Assembly (NCBI GenBank): GCA_035578155.1
Contig: JAPWDM010000004.1
Span: forward strand, 37,892,803-37,956,802
DNA from: Brachynemurus nebulosus
Lineage: Eukaryota; Arthropoda; Insecta; Neuroptera; Myrmeleontidae
Direction: 5' to 3'
Length of the DNA: 64,000 bases
Each line of letters opens with the position of its first letter. The first letter of the stretch is position 1. Under the pieces are notes generated by a model. The model was not told where the DNA came from. It saw nothing but the letters and a program-made list of their open reading frames with translations, and made no database searches. Positions 10,087 through 22,779 of the stretch are shown here, one piece after another. Made by a program: the position numbers and the translations under genes.

Positions 10087-12286
10087 GGGGAGACAAGGAC
10101 TAGTATTAACAGGGTTACACGGAGAGAAAAATCATATAATTTTTGTAGATAAAATTTCAGAAAAATTACCATGCTCTCTTATAATGCGTGTGCGATCGAC
10201 GACCAAAATAAAAAATATGTGCTAGCATGGTAAAATTTAATGGGCTAACACAACTTTTATCACACTCTTATGCATATATGTTATAGTTTAATTCTTGCTG
10301 TCGTACTCTTTCATTTGCGCATCTGACCCGCAACCTTACGTTGCTTGGGCTGTAACTGTAAAAACTTCGAAGATGCCCGATCTTTTCCGACTTTCGATTC
10401 TTTATGATGCATACATAAATGATTGCCAACAATATATTCTAATACTAAAGATAGTGAAGTAACAAAATGATGAATTAAACGGTGACATCCCCGTCCTCTA
10501 AGACAGTGTAATGGTCAAGGTGCTTGGTCCGAGCCGTCCGACCAAGTTGGTCGTCCACACCTATGGTTGGCTATGTGACTTGCTATGAGTGAGGTACATT
10601 TCAACAGCGTTCACAACAAACGCAACCTTCTTTCTCTTTTTTTCTTTCTACTATTAGCAGATAGCATTTCAAATATTATAATACAGCATGGTAATTTTTG
10701 TAAGAAAAACAATTAAAAAATATTTTTTTGTCGGCAGTGGAACTTTTCACTGTGCTGTTTTACAAATTTTACGGAGCTAATATTACGGAAACAATATTCT
10801 ATCCTTTAAATTTTCTATGATTAATTATAATTTTTATATTTTTCCCGTACAAAATTGAATATGTTCGCCTTTTACACGTCGATTGTAGTGCTGAGCACAG
10901 TAATTTTTATATGAATTTTCTCTCCGTGTAGGTATTAACCAGCCAATTTCCGCCAAACTATACACGAACAAATTAATTACGTAAGGTTGTTGTCATCAGT
11001 GAATGAACACGGACACGTTGTGATCAGTCAGCCTTCGGCCGGTTGCCGCGGAATAAAGTTGTGAGTAAGGCGTAGATTTTGTTAGGTAAGAGAACATTTT
11101 TAAGTCGACGGTTTTTTGATTTAAAGCATGATTGTATACCTTAAAGAAGCTGAATTTATTTCAAACGGTAGCATATTCCATCTTGTACTTTGTCCAAATT
11201 TTATCGCATTATCAATTTCCTTTTTTTTTTAAAATATAATTTTTTAAAAAATTTACCTTCGGGGCAAGTACCTATTAACAAAATACATGGGGTAAGTATT
11301 AACATGTTAACATTTATCTCGATTTTTGTGCAACACAGACAATGTTATTAACTTCCTTATAAGGAAGTTATTGTATTCAACCCGATTTAAAAATCCAAAT
11401 AAGATTATATTTTTATGTTTCTAGGTCACCAAAATCCTTTTCGCGACATTTCCCAAAAATGTTTGTATGTATGTGTCTGTGAATGTATGTGCGTGTTTTG
11501 CTATCTTTTATATGTTTAAATTGTCACTTCGATGATGATTACTAAGGCTGAGTTATCAATTATCATTTATATTTCAAGAATTATAATAATGTTAAATAAA
11601 TAGTTAAAGACTAATTATATTAATAAGTAAATATTTTTTAATATACCTATATAGTTATAAGATACTAAAAATTAAGGGACTTTAAACTGTCTATTGAAGA
11701 CTCAAAATTTCCCAATTGTTGCTTAGTTATTAAGGTCAAAGTGATATTATTTTGTTAAGTTGATTATTTTTAATATCATTATTGCTAATTAATAAAGACT
11801 GATTAACTATTGCCTCAGAAAACATTTAAATAATGATTAATTTAAACTAAGCAAAGATAAAGATAAATAAGATAATTCTAAAATAAGAATTGTCAAATTG
11901 ATTGCTTTCTGTGTCAAACTGATCGTCACAATCTGATCTATGTCAAATTGATTGATCTGATAATAAAAACGTTAAGTATGGTACTTTGTTTTATTTTCTA
12001 CACATATTTATAAAATATTATCATAATAATCACATTAAAGCTCTATTGTTAATACTTATCCCAAGGTTGTTAATAGTTAGCCCAAAAGTGGGGTAAGTAT
12101 TAACAAACATATTTTTTTTTAAAATCGGTTTTCCGTATAAAATACAATGGATATGTGAGTTTTTTTATCAAAAGTCATAGACAGATAGTTGATGTTTCAC
12201 GAAGTTTACAAAAAAAAAAACTCTATATTCATTCCCGTTAAATTGATAAAAATATAAAATCTGTTAGTACATGCCCCTGTTTCCCC
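10087..12286. mobile_element. TA-flanked DNA transposon with GGGGARACARGG ends
   Basis: The left end reads GGGGAGACAAGGACTAGTA and the inverted right end reads GGGGAAACAGGGGCATGTA. Both are flanked by TA (10085-10086, 12287-12288). The subterminal motif GGGGTAAGTATTAACA recurs at about 11290 and 12092, and CTATTAACAA at about 11270. Ends of the same style bound the 39032-45461 element. There is no coding capacity. A second TIR element (10118-10928) is inserted near the left end. An inner palindrome TAACTTCCTTATAAGGAAGTTA at about 11349 may mark a further old repeat. Confidence 0.6.
10118..10928. mobile_element. TIR element with CACGGAGAGAAAA ends, TA duplication
   Basis: The left end reads CACGGAGAGAAAAATCATAT and the inverted right end reads CACGGAGAGAAAATTCATAT. 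Both are flanked by TA (10116-10117, 10929-10930). It sits inside the 10087-12286 element. No frame is present. The ends resemble those of the element at 27323-28305 (CACTGAGAAAAAA), so both probably belong to one family. I cannot assign the superfamily. Confidence 0.7.
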
Positions 12287-12288
12287 TA

Positions 12289-13040
12289 CTGTTTGAGTCA
12301 TTAAAATAACTTCTTTATGACTACTAATTTTAGCGTCATCTCAAAGTAAATGAAACCTATACCCAAATTTTATAAAAATACTGTAAAACTGTAGTTACGG
12401 AACCGAATTACAGAATTGGATATAGGTATTTTCATTATATAGAGAGACAATAAGTGAATATAACTCTTGTGGTGGAAAAAAAAAGTTATGACGATCCGTC
12501 TGTGAATGATGACGAAAAAGACATTTTAATAGATAGTACTAGCAGTAATAAAATGTCTATCCATCACTGTCATATATTTTCAATTATAAGTTTCATAGTT
12601 TTATATTTTATTTCATACGAACCAATGTTGCCCGATAGAGTTTCTAGTTCGAGTTGTGATGTATTTGTCTGTAACAAAACCAGTATATACAATCTAATTA
12701 GAAGAAAAAGTTATATTTTTTCCTTCTGATTGCACATTTATTGATGTTATTTGATTGAAAATAAACTGAAGTTTTATTGATTAACACAAGTGATAAATCA
12801 ATCATTTACATTATAAAACAAAAAGTCCCAAGAATAATTCAAACTTTATCACGGAAATTGAATTGTTCATAGGGTTTTTTATAGACAAAACGTAGCAACT
12901 GAATCGAAATTTCACAGGACAGTTCAGATAAATCAGCAAGTACAATTACAAAATTACTAAAATAATTCGGAAAGTCACATAATTTAAAATAATTTTTTTT
13001 CTACAATCACAGTAGAAAGTAGGCTTTGGCGCCCTGTAAA
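12289..13040. other. AT-rich non-coding stretch
   Basis: A 91-codon frame at 12454-12729 has no recognisable domain and sits in AT-rich sequence with no start context or neighbours that would support it. Nothing else is seen. Confidence 0.4.
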
Positions 13041-13086
13041 GACTAAGTATTACTTTTCGCTTTAAATCGAAAAGTAATACTTAGTC
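13041..13086. repeat. Perfect 19-bp stem hairpin
   Basis: GACTAAGTATTACTTTTCG at 13041-13059 is followed by an 8-nt loop and its exact reverse complement at 13068-13086. It is isolated, with no TIR partners visible. Confidence 0.85.
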
Positions 13087-13388
13087 GGTTTTATCGCTCG
13101 TTTAACATATATTTAATTACAAATCGTGTAGGCGTTGTTTGTATTTTCTATGGCAACAATTAAAATAATTTTAATAAACTTCATATTGTTTTTATTATGA
13201 TCAAGTGAAATATCAGTTTTATTGAATTTCAAAATAACTAATTTTAATTAAAAATAATAAATAATTACACCTAAATAATAAAAATAAGTTGATAAATAAT
13301 TTAAAAAAATACATATACATATGTGATTGAAAAATTCAATAGTATGATACAGGTGCATATGACTTTATTGTTGCGCACCAATCTAATC

Positions 13389-13411
13389 TAATAATAATAA
13401 TAATAATAATA
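13389..13411 (+). repeat. (AAT)n microsatellite
   Basis: About seven uninterrupted AAT units. Confidence 0.9.
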
Positions 13412-14021
13412 GTATGATAGCGATTTTTCAAATACACCACCTGATATTTTTGAAGCTGCAAAAATTATAACATTAAAATAAATGTTAACTTTATTTTTTC
13501 AAGTATTTCTTAAAATAAAACGAACATATTTTACAAGATTGAAGAAAAAATTATGTGTGTAATTCGAGAACAAAGTAACATTGCTGCTCTCATGAGAACA
13601 ACGCACTCCGCTTGGCGGCATCGCGCGTCAACATTCTCAATCGAGCGGCAATGTACCACTTTGCACTCTTAATACACAAATAACTATTTTTTTATTAAAT
13701 TTTTGTAGACATAGTGACAGAATTTAAGCAATTTATTGGCGAATTTTCCATATTTGCTTTAAAAATGTCAAGATTCGGTATCATCGCCAATACCGGTTTG
13801 CAAGAAAACGCCGTTTTGCTTTCTTCGGGCTCCTTTTCAGACCCGAAATTTAAATTTTCCCCCAAACATGGTCAACTAAAGGGCTGCCCTCGAGTATGGG
13901 AGGGAATGGATATACCTATCTGGTATGAATACTGTCTGACGTTATATAGTTACACCACATTCTGCATGTGAATATCTTGACAGTAACGATTTAATTTTGT
14001 AATAAGACAGGGTTTTTATAC
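13412..14021. other. Non-coding stretch with a GC-richer patch
   Basis: 13580-13670 is GC-richer than its surroundings. An 85-codon frame at 13714-13971 follows a pyrimidine-rich TTTTTTATTAAATTTTTGTAG that could be read as a splice acceptor. No domain is recognisable and no partner exon is seen, so I do not call a gene. Confidence 0.3.
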
Positions 14022-14024
14022 AAA

Positions 14025-15671
14025 GGGTCTGTCCATAACAAAAGGTCCATAACATAAAAAAATAAAAAATATGATAAAATTATAATATTACTGGTATTGT
14101 GTTGTGTATTAGATGTAGGAAGTTGGCACCACTGTGTTTTTGCAGGGAACTTGTGTTTTGTTTGTTTTTTTGCCAGTTGTTTGTAGGCTATGTTGATTGT
14201 TAATGGTGTGTTGATTTTTTTGTATCCTTTTTAAGAATAATGTTACAGTTCTAGTTGAAAGTTGAGAAGTTTTGATAAAAGAACAACAATCTACAGGATC
14301 TAAGGTAACTATAACCCTAAAGCTTTTACTTCAAACTAATTTCATATAATTATGAAATGGATGAAAGATTAGCAACCCAGTAACTGTAAAGTGAGTTACC
14401 AAAACATTAATTTGTTTCTGTAACTTTTAGAAAATCGGACTCAGACATATGATTTTTTGTATTCTCTTCACAAATAACTCATTGATTGCAGAACTAATTT
14501 TTTTATATTTTTACAAAAAACAAAAATGTAAATTTAACGTACCTAAAAAATGTAACGTGAGTTACCAGAATGGTAACTCACGTTACGGAGTTTCTTAAAT
14601 AGTAGTTGTTTCTTTAGTTGTTTCTTTATTCGAGAAATGATGTGTGCCAGAGTAATGAGGATGCCATCCCTGAAGTAAAAGTTATGTGTTTGAAAAGTGT
14701 TTCTGGACAAAATAACAAACTTTTCAAAATAGATGAAAATGACGTTACTTTTGTTAGTGTTAACAGGTTTTAAATGTACTTCCTTACCCAGAACTTGAAA
14801 TGAAAGGTGGTAGGATGTACTACAAGTTCAAAAAATCAGTTGATATTAAAGAGAAGTAAAAAAACAGTAAGGGTTTCCCATTTTGAATTTAGAAATATTT
14901 AACCAGTATTATAAGACAGCCTACTATAAATTGTAGGATTAAAATAAATAGGCTACTTTTTCACCTTCTGTTTAAAACTTCTATTGTTTAAGACTAGTAT
15001 TTTATAGTTTATAGCAGGTATTATAAAATTGTTCTGTTATTCTGATATTTAGTAATAATAAAACTTTCCTAGTATTTCATATGTGTCGCTTAATTTGTTT
15101 GTCTAAACACTTCCTTTCTAAAATTACTTCTAAATAAAAAAGGGCTTCAACATTGTAAAATATTCTTTTAAAAACTGTATACATTGATTTGAGTAATGCA
15201 TACAAATAATAATTATTTTATATAACTGTTTTCAGACCATTTTCCAATGAAGACAAAATGTAACGTGAGTTACCGTAACGTGAGTTACCGACATTGATAT
15301 GGGATTTTAATAATAAAGTCTTCTACAGGCATAGGAAAATTTTGACAAACTTATCATCTTCTATATAACACATACAGGTTGAATATAAAAAAAAAGTATT
15401 CTTGTAACTTTGAATCGGGAGCAGAAAAAAGCAATTGACTCCAAAGTAAATTTTGTACTGTCCCTTTTTTGTAACGTGAGTTACCAAAATGTTTAAATTA
15501 TTATTTCAGTTGTGGACAACCCAAAAGCACTAAAAAAAATGATGGTAAAAGCAGATCATCATGCTAATACTAGGAAAAATTCCAATTAAAAAAATGTTTT
15601 AACTGTTGTTATAATACAAAAACTCTTAAATTTTGATTCACTTAGTAACGTGAGTTACCGTGGACACACCC
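14025..15671. mobile_element. TIR transposon with dispersed GTAACGTGAGTTACC motifs
   Basis: The left end reads GGGTCTGTCCATAAC and the inverted right end reads GGGTGTGTCCACGG. Both are flanked by AAA (14022-14024, 15672-15674), giving a 3-bp duplication. The 15-bp interrupted palindrome GTAACGTGAGTTACC occurs exactly six times (14552-14566, inverted at 14572-14586, 15260-15274, 15275-15289, 15471-15485, 15645-15659) and once with one mismatch at 14386-14400. There is no transposase. GGG-type ends with a 3-bp duplication would fit Zator-like or PIF-like groups, but this is not decided by the sequence. Confidence 0.65.
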
Positions 15672-15674
15672 AAA

Positions 15675-16207
15675 TAATTTCTAAAATAAAGATCTATTTG
15701 TGAATTGGGACAGTCTTTAAGAGAAAGTAAGTACAATTTTGTCACATTTATGTGTTAATATTGTCTTAACACATAAATATGACATTAATTTATTTATGTA
15801 TCTACCATGAATAGAGGCTCAAATCCAAGGTAACTTAAAAATTTGGTAAAATAAAGTAATTAAAACACGAAACCGTTCTATCTGTTAATTTAAATTTATA
15901 CTTGAATATATTGTCGCTACCACAGTAAACAATAATTCATAAAAATATTAATTGGAACGTAGCTAATTGATAAACTATTATAAGAAAAGTTTAAATTTCT
16001 CTTCCTAAAAAATCGTATCTTTTGAATTAAGCCGTTGTTTCCTAGAACCAGCCATATGTAATTAAAAAGTGAATTTAAAAAAAAAATTAATGATCGCTTT
16101 TTAAGCAGTCAGTTTTTTGATTTTTTCATTTACTCTTTTGACCATAAATATAAATGTTAAAATATATATTTAGATTCTCTATATTTTATTTCAAAAATTA
16201 GGAAAAA
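15675..16207. other. AT-rich non-coding stretch
   Basis: No feature recognised. Confidence 0.45.
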
Positions 16208-19200
16208 CTCAATAAAGCTAGCCCCCCCTCCCCAAAAAAAATTTGCAAAACCTCAAAAACTAGTAGACAAAAAAACAGTTGTATTTTAAGTGTAAATTAG
16301 GTGTGCTAATAAAAAATTAGGTGTCCTTACCGTTTTCGAGAAAATACGAATAACAAAAGGAAATTACATAAACCTAGCTGTCCCTTAGATAAAATAGTAT
16401 ATTGTGCAATAAGTGGGAAAAAAGACCTATTTCTCACAAATATGTGTTTGTTGCGCGAGCTCGCAGGGCGAGTACAACAATTCATATGAGTGAGAAGTAA
16501 GCTTTTCCCACGTATTTTACACTACTTTTTCTACGAGCACATTTTTTTTTTCGTAATATTTAACATAAATAATTAAAATGAAATTTAATTAAGTAGTAAA
16601 AATTTTTTAAATTTATAATGTCAGTGGTAAGATGTTCAAATTTTTGCCAAAGCAAACTTTGAAACTATGGAAACAATAATAAATAATCAACTTACATATT
16701 AGCTAGGGAGCTGATGGGAATTTAGGTATATGATTCCATCGTCGTTGATGTAATATATGATGTAGTTTACTACTGTGCAAATAAGAAATAGTTGGAACGA
16801 AACTCAGATGGTGCTGACTTTTTTTGCAAATAAATTTTGAAAATGCAAAAAAAAGAGTTCCCTTAAATCATAACATCGTGTCTGCTATTGATATATTGTA
16901 TTAATTGGAGTCAATATATACCTAATTGTGAAAGGCAGACGTCCACATCGCTGCATTTCTATAAAAAATAATTACTAATATGTAAAAAAAACTGGCTGAC
17001 TAAATCATTTCGTCTTTCTATTCTATACTTTTGGATTTAGTATACTTCTTGGAAGAGGAAAATAAAGGTGGCAGACATAGGGGCCTCTGATTTTTGCTAC
17101 AATTAAAAGAAAATATTTGTCGTAGCATCCTGCATCACATAGCGAATTTGCATTTACAAAAAATATTTTTGCAATAGCCATATTCTAAACGAATACTCGG
17201 ATATTACGAATACGAATACTTGAAACTAGCAATTATTCGTTAAAATAAATATTAATTTGGAAACGAACGTTCTGATTAGGAGCCTTCAACTCAGAAGGGA
17301 GTCAAATTTTTATAATTTTTAACACCTTGTTCGTTTTGTAAATTTAACAAAGAATGCCCAAATTTGCATGGAATTTTTTTTATGTGAAACTTATTATAAG
17401 TAAATTCTACAGTACAAATGGTACAAACATAATATAGATTTACCATTTTGGAAAAGCTGCAATTATGAATGTAATTAGTACTAAAGAACTGGAATTATTC
17501 GTATAATTTAAAAATGATTTATTTACGTAAATAGCAAAATTCAATTTTCTTTTTTTCTTAGCGAATTTGCAATTTTTTTATTACTTTTGGTGTGATAGAA
17601 AACGATAAAAATCATAAATATTTAATTTGAAATATTCACAACCGAAAACCCGTAGGTAGAAGTAAAATTTGAAAAATGTGCTATAATTATTGGTATAGAC
17701 TGTAAAATTTTAATCAACTGTTGATGTGAATCATTCTGTACATATGTACATTAATATATACAAACCTATTGTGACTATAAAATCATAAAGAAATCAAATA
17801 AAAGATGTAAAAATATTTATGTATATCTGTAAAGTATAGGTAAAAAATAAATTGCAGAATTGTATTTTTTTTTTTTAATTTTCAATTAAATAGAATAATT
17901 ACTATAGTAATCTACTACATTTTGGATTATTTTTTCTTTTTATTTGATAAATTAAGAAAACTGTCAAAGCTTGATAAAACAGTTAAATTTTTGACCTTAT
18001 CGGCAGGTTTGGATTAGGCAACCCTAGTGCATTGTGTTACTTTTTTGCTAATCTTTAATTTTTTAACAGAAATTTTCTTGTGTTTTATGAGGTAAGACTT
18101 TTGACGGTCAACGCTCGGTCTATTAGAACATTTGATACTATATTTTCTTTCTGCTTTCGAAAAATCAGCACCAAAATTTTCTGTCATTTTTATTTCTTTG
18201 CCTTACAGTAAAAGCAACAATTACGCTTAAAGGCAGAAACGATGAAAAGACTTCATAGGAATGTTTTTTTTTTTTTTCGCAACACTCCAGTTTTCTAATT
18301 CAGCGGCATCTGCATGGCAGCGTCATCTGAGTGGCAAAAATCACTTACTTTTTCATATATCATAAAAATCCAAAAATATTGAAATTATTCTAAAATGCAG
18401 CGGGAAAAATTTCTGCCACTTGCATTTCCTTTACTTTAAAGCTAACACAATTTTATTAGTACAGGAGGCAGACGCGATGGTATTATATAGGTTACATATA
18501 TTTTTTTACAATTTTGGAAAGCCCTCATTTAGTATCGCAGCAACCAATTAATGGCAGAAATTGCTTTTATTGTCTATTTTACTCAGATCTTTCTTATTAT
18601 CAACTTCTGCCAGACGATGGAATCATATAGAAATTTCTCCCATCAGCTGCCTGGCTATATGTATATTTTTAGAATTATTTATATAGATTATATATTAAAT
18701 CATAGCCAACTTTTTTATTATATTAAGCCGTGCGAAATAATTTCCCACGCTATTTCCGCACAGTGTGGGTAACTGTTAATTTTTACATATAGTTAGCAAT
18801 GCGCAAAATGTTACCTTTAAAAGTAGGAGTAGAAAAAAAGGGTTCTGGGTAATTTAAAGTATGGAGAATTAGATGTAAATTAGATGCTTTTCGACTATGC
18901 TGACGAAAATTTTGTAAAATGAAAATTTTAAGAAAAATCATAAAATATTTTGTCATGGGAGCGCTGTGAATAATGTTAAAAACGTTATACACAGCGCGTC
19001 CATTGTTTGTTGAATGTTATATATTTTGTTACGCAAATGAATAGAAAAATGTAAAAATTTTCTTAACCTTCCCAGCATCCCCACCACACCACCACCACTA
19101 TAATAACGGTACATATTATCAATATGATAACTTGTTATAAATTTAAATTACCATGTAAATATGTATAAACCGTAAACATTGAACTGCAGTTTTCAACTAT

Positions 19201-19476
19201 TTTGTTATAATAGTGAGTGTAAAAAACTCAAAGGAAGCGCTGTGTATAACGTTTTAAAAATTGTTCACAGCGCTCCCATGTTTTAATAATTTTATAAGAT
19301 TTTCCTTAAAATTCTTATTCCACAAAATTTTTGTCAGCATGGTCGAAAAACATCTAACTTACACCTAATTCTCCATACTTTAAATTACCAAAAACACTTT
19401 TTTAACTTCTAGTATATTGAAATATTCCAAACTTTTTTTTTGGGGGGGGGGGCTAGCTTTATAGAGGTGGGAAAAA
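16208..19476. repeat. Inverted pair bounding ~3.2 kb of AT-rich DNA
   Basis: About 50 bp around AAAGCTAGCCCCCCC (16216-16262) recur inverted at about 19425-19475, so the interval may be one long TIR element. Inside, fragments related to GGCAGACGCGATGG followed by a TATATAGG-like stretch recur at about 18232, 18461 and 18605. A separate foldback lies at 18831-19403. No TSD could be defined, so the single-element reading is weak. Confidence 0.35.
18831..19403. repeat. Foldback MITE with nested GCGCTGTG hairpins
   Basis: Arms at 18831-18999 and 19232-19403 are inverted copies sharing AATTTAAAGTATGGAGAATTA and much more. At the inner end of each arm is a smaller hairpin of the form GCGCTGTG...CACAGCGC around an AACGTT core. 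The 230-bp loop is AT-rich and contains a (CAC)n-rich patch at about 19080-19100. Confidence 0.7.
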
Positions 19477-19587
19477 ACTCTAGCTACCGAAAACCCCTGG
19501 TTCCCTACATGACTAACACACAATTGACAAATTTTTATTTTATTTTTTACAAATAGTTTTATTATGCAACGAAGTTTATAACTAACT

Positions 19588-22190
19588 AGCTGTGACCCGT
19601 GGTTTCACCCACGTAAAATTATCTTAACTATTGGTCAAATGATTAATTTTAAATTAGATATTCGGAAATAATACCTGGCTCCGCTCGTCAAACGATTCTA
19701 AAGTAGCAATCTGCATATATCAATAGCATGGCTAAATTCCGCACCCTTATGTAGCTAGATACCCGTATCAATAGGTAGTTTTAGGAGTATTTCCATTTTA
19801 ACCCTTGCTTGGGGCACCAAGATAGCAGGGTACAATTTTAATATCACAATTAATTTGGGGCTTATTTGATGGCCTTGACGGACAATTCTGACCTCGAGGT
19901 TCATTCAAATTTGATATTCTAAAATTCTGAGCATAATTCTCGCCTAATAGCCCTAAATTAACCGTATTCATATTTCCATAGCATATTTAATTTTCATAAA
20001 ATATTTTCAAAATCCAACCGTTTAATCTTAATTCTATTAGATAGTGCTGGGGGTTAATTTTGATGTCACTTTACATTTAAATTAAATATTCTAAATTTCT
20101 TTATAAAATCAGTTTCTTCTAGTGTTTCGCTCCGTTCGTCCAATGATCTTAAAATAGATATATATGCATATAGCTGAGACCCGCGGTTTCACTTGCATAA
20201 AATTATCTGAATTATAGGTAAAATTTATATAGGTCAATTCAATCATATATTCCAAAATTCTGTGCAAAATCAATTATTTATAGCACTTGACCCTGCTCGC
20301 CCAATGACTCTAAAATGACTATCTTCATATTTTATTAGCATGGCTAATTTCCGCGCCGTAAGAACTTAGTATAGTTACTATACCAACAGTCTTAGAATTG
20401 CTTCTATTTTAGGCCCTTCAAGGCACCAAGGCCCCAGGAAATCATTTTAACGTCAGTTTCATCTTTCACAGAGATCTCAACAGTACTTGAGTAAAAATTG
20501 TCAAATTTCTTCAGTTTTTTAATTCGCTCTCTGTTTGATGTAACTGACGGACAATGTGACCACACGTCCATTTAAATTTGATATTTTGAAATTTTGTACA
20601 AAATCAGTTCCTTATGTGCTTCGCTTCGCTCGCTCGACGACACAAAAATATTATTCATATTTTCAAGTCATATTCATATTTTTATAGTACGTCTAATTTT
20701 CATAAAATTTTATCAAAATGAGTCAAGTGGTTTAATTTGAGTATAGAGTTGTTTAATTCGATAGCGCTGGATGATTCATTCCAACTTCACCTTAATTTCA
20801 AATCAAATATTCTGAATTGGCTATATTCATATTTCAATAACATGTCTAATTTCCATACCTTGAGATCTTATCGTATGTAGTTAGATATGCATAGTGACAA
20901 TTTCAAGAGAACTGTAATTTGTGAGACATTTTGAGATCCCAGGGTCTGGAGAATATTTCAGAATTCACATTAATTTATTTCGGAATCTCTGTAATATTTG
21001 AGAAAAATTTGGATAAGATCCGTTTGGTCGTTTATTTGGAGGGTTTTTTGGGTCCGCAAAGCTCACGGGGGGGTTTTATCCTCATGTCGTGTTTCAGAAA
21101 CTCAGTACTATTTGAGAAAAATTTTGTCAAGATTCGTTCAGCCATTTATTTTGGGTTTCTTTGGAGAGCCAAAAATTTGGTAACGATACGTCCAGTTGCT
21201 TACTTTAGGTTTTCTTGGGGGTTCTCAGGTCCTACAGGATAACTTCAACTTTGATCGTCTTTTTTTTGGATTTTTATACCAATTTTACCTATAGTTTTGT
21301 TATATCATTTTTTTGATACCTGCTACCGTTTTTTCGAAACTACTGAAGACAGATAAGTAAAGTCCATATTTCATTTTTAATATCAGGATGACCGAGCCCG
21401 GCCCGATGGAAATTTCATCTTTATGGAATTTGCTGAGAAGAGCAGACACACATGCCAATTGATGATAACTGGACAGTCCAGTTGTCTATTTTCTTTAAAG
21501 GATACAAATAGTTTGAAATTTTTTAACCTAAGATTCCCAAATATTTTACTAATTTATCATAGAAGATGAAGGTTTAAAAATAATAATTCTACATTCTTCC
21601 GTAGAATAAACTGTTTCTTTATTTTCTCTTTTTTCCAAAAATTTTTCGGTATCTTTTATAGAGAAAATAAAGAAACAATTTATTCTACGGAAGAATGTTG
21701 AATTATTATTTTCAATCCTTCATCTTCTATGATAAATTAGTAAAATATTTGGTTACAAAATTTCAGATTATTACAATATCCCAATAAAACCATATTGGAT
21801 ACAAATAGTATTTTGCACAGTAAATAAGTAATTTCATAGTAGTCACAGGTAAAAATATTATTGATAGTATCTCTAGGAATATTTATTAATACTTATATAC
21901 AAAAATCTCAAATTACAATTACTTAGCAACTATCTAAAATTTTTATGATTTTTTGATAAATTGGCCACAAACTGCTGTATTACAGTAATAAAAAATTAAT
22001 ATCTTACGGTTTTTCGTAAATTTCGACGGTTAGACAAAAAATTTTGCAAAACCCGTTCTTAGCGAGCGCCTACGACCCAATAGGGACCTACATGCCAAAT
22101 TTCAAGTTTGTAGCTATTGTAGTTTTGGAGATTTCTATATAGATGAGTGAGTGAATGAGTGGTATTTCTCCTTTATATAATAGATGCAGA
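19588..22190 (+). repeat. Degenerate interspersed repeat with CTTCGCTCGCTCG-type units
   Basis: The segment opens with AGCTGTGACCCGTGGTTTCA. A close copy AGCTGAGACCCGCGGTTTCA appears at about 20171, with further related units at about 19670, 20115, 20281 and 20607 around CGCTCGTCCAATGA-like blocks. It closes near 22050-22190 with AACCCGTTCTTAGCGAGCGC, a conserved-looking tail, and TATATAATAGAT. It resembles widespread insect repeats built from degenerate sub-units, but I cannot name the family. Frames inside are short and unconvincing. Confidence 0.45.
21537..21752. repeat. Long hairpin (~95-bp arms)
   Basis: The left arm begins CCAAATATTTTACTAATTTA and the right arm ends with its reverse complement. 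The arms are nearly identical, with a loop of about 40 bp at 21628-21665. It lies inside the 19588-22190 repeat as a probable secondary insertion. Confidence 0.8.
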
Positions 22191-22383
22191 ATATTTGAGT
22201 GTATCATACATACATATGTTGTTAATTAATCACAAATATTACATACTCCATTTTTATTAGTCGAATTTTTCAACTGAAAAAAATTAGACTTATACAGCCT
22301 ATACGATAAGAACGACGAGAGGCGAGAGTAGGGGGGCTATCCGTTTTCGGACCCGTAGATCACGATTATGTAGAAAAAAAATG

Positions 22384-22386
<3 letters not shown>

Positions 22387-22467
<81 letters not shown>
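22387..22467. repeat. (TA)n microsatellite
   Basis: About 40 uninterrupted TA units. Confidence 0.95.
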
Positions 22468-22469
<2 letters not shown>

Positions 22470-22779
22470 CCGTCACCTTTTAGTATGTGTAGGGCTCCCC
22501 TATGGAACTTAAGAGCTGAAATTTGGAAAGTGGGGCTCATTTTCGAGGCACCTCATACTATCAAAGTGGGGTCAAATTTTGGGCAAATTTTGAATCGGAC
22601 CCAACATTTAGGGGGATGGGGGTTGGGGGGCGGTAAAACAATAAAACTTTTCCAAACCGGTTGGAAATAATGTTTCGGTCAATTATCTACAACATACCGA
22701 AAATTCAGCTTCCTAGGATGTTTTGAAGGGAGTAGAGGGGAAAAAACGATTTTGGCTGTGTCTAACACGCCCCCAGCCC

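Noticed and set aside
12454..12729. 91-codon frame
   Set aside because: No recognisable domain, AT-rich composition, and no supporting neighbours.
13714..13971. 85-codon frame after a splice-acceptor-like stretch
   Set aside because: No partner exon, no domain; chance is as likely.
16216..19475. A single 3.2-kb TIR transposon
   Set aside because: The inverted pair is short and C-run based and no TSD was found; kept only as a low-confidence repeat.
20931..21242. 103-codon frame
   Set aside because: It lies in a degenerate interspersed repeat and contains duplicated phrases arising from repeat sub-units.
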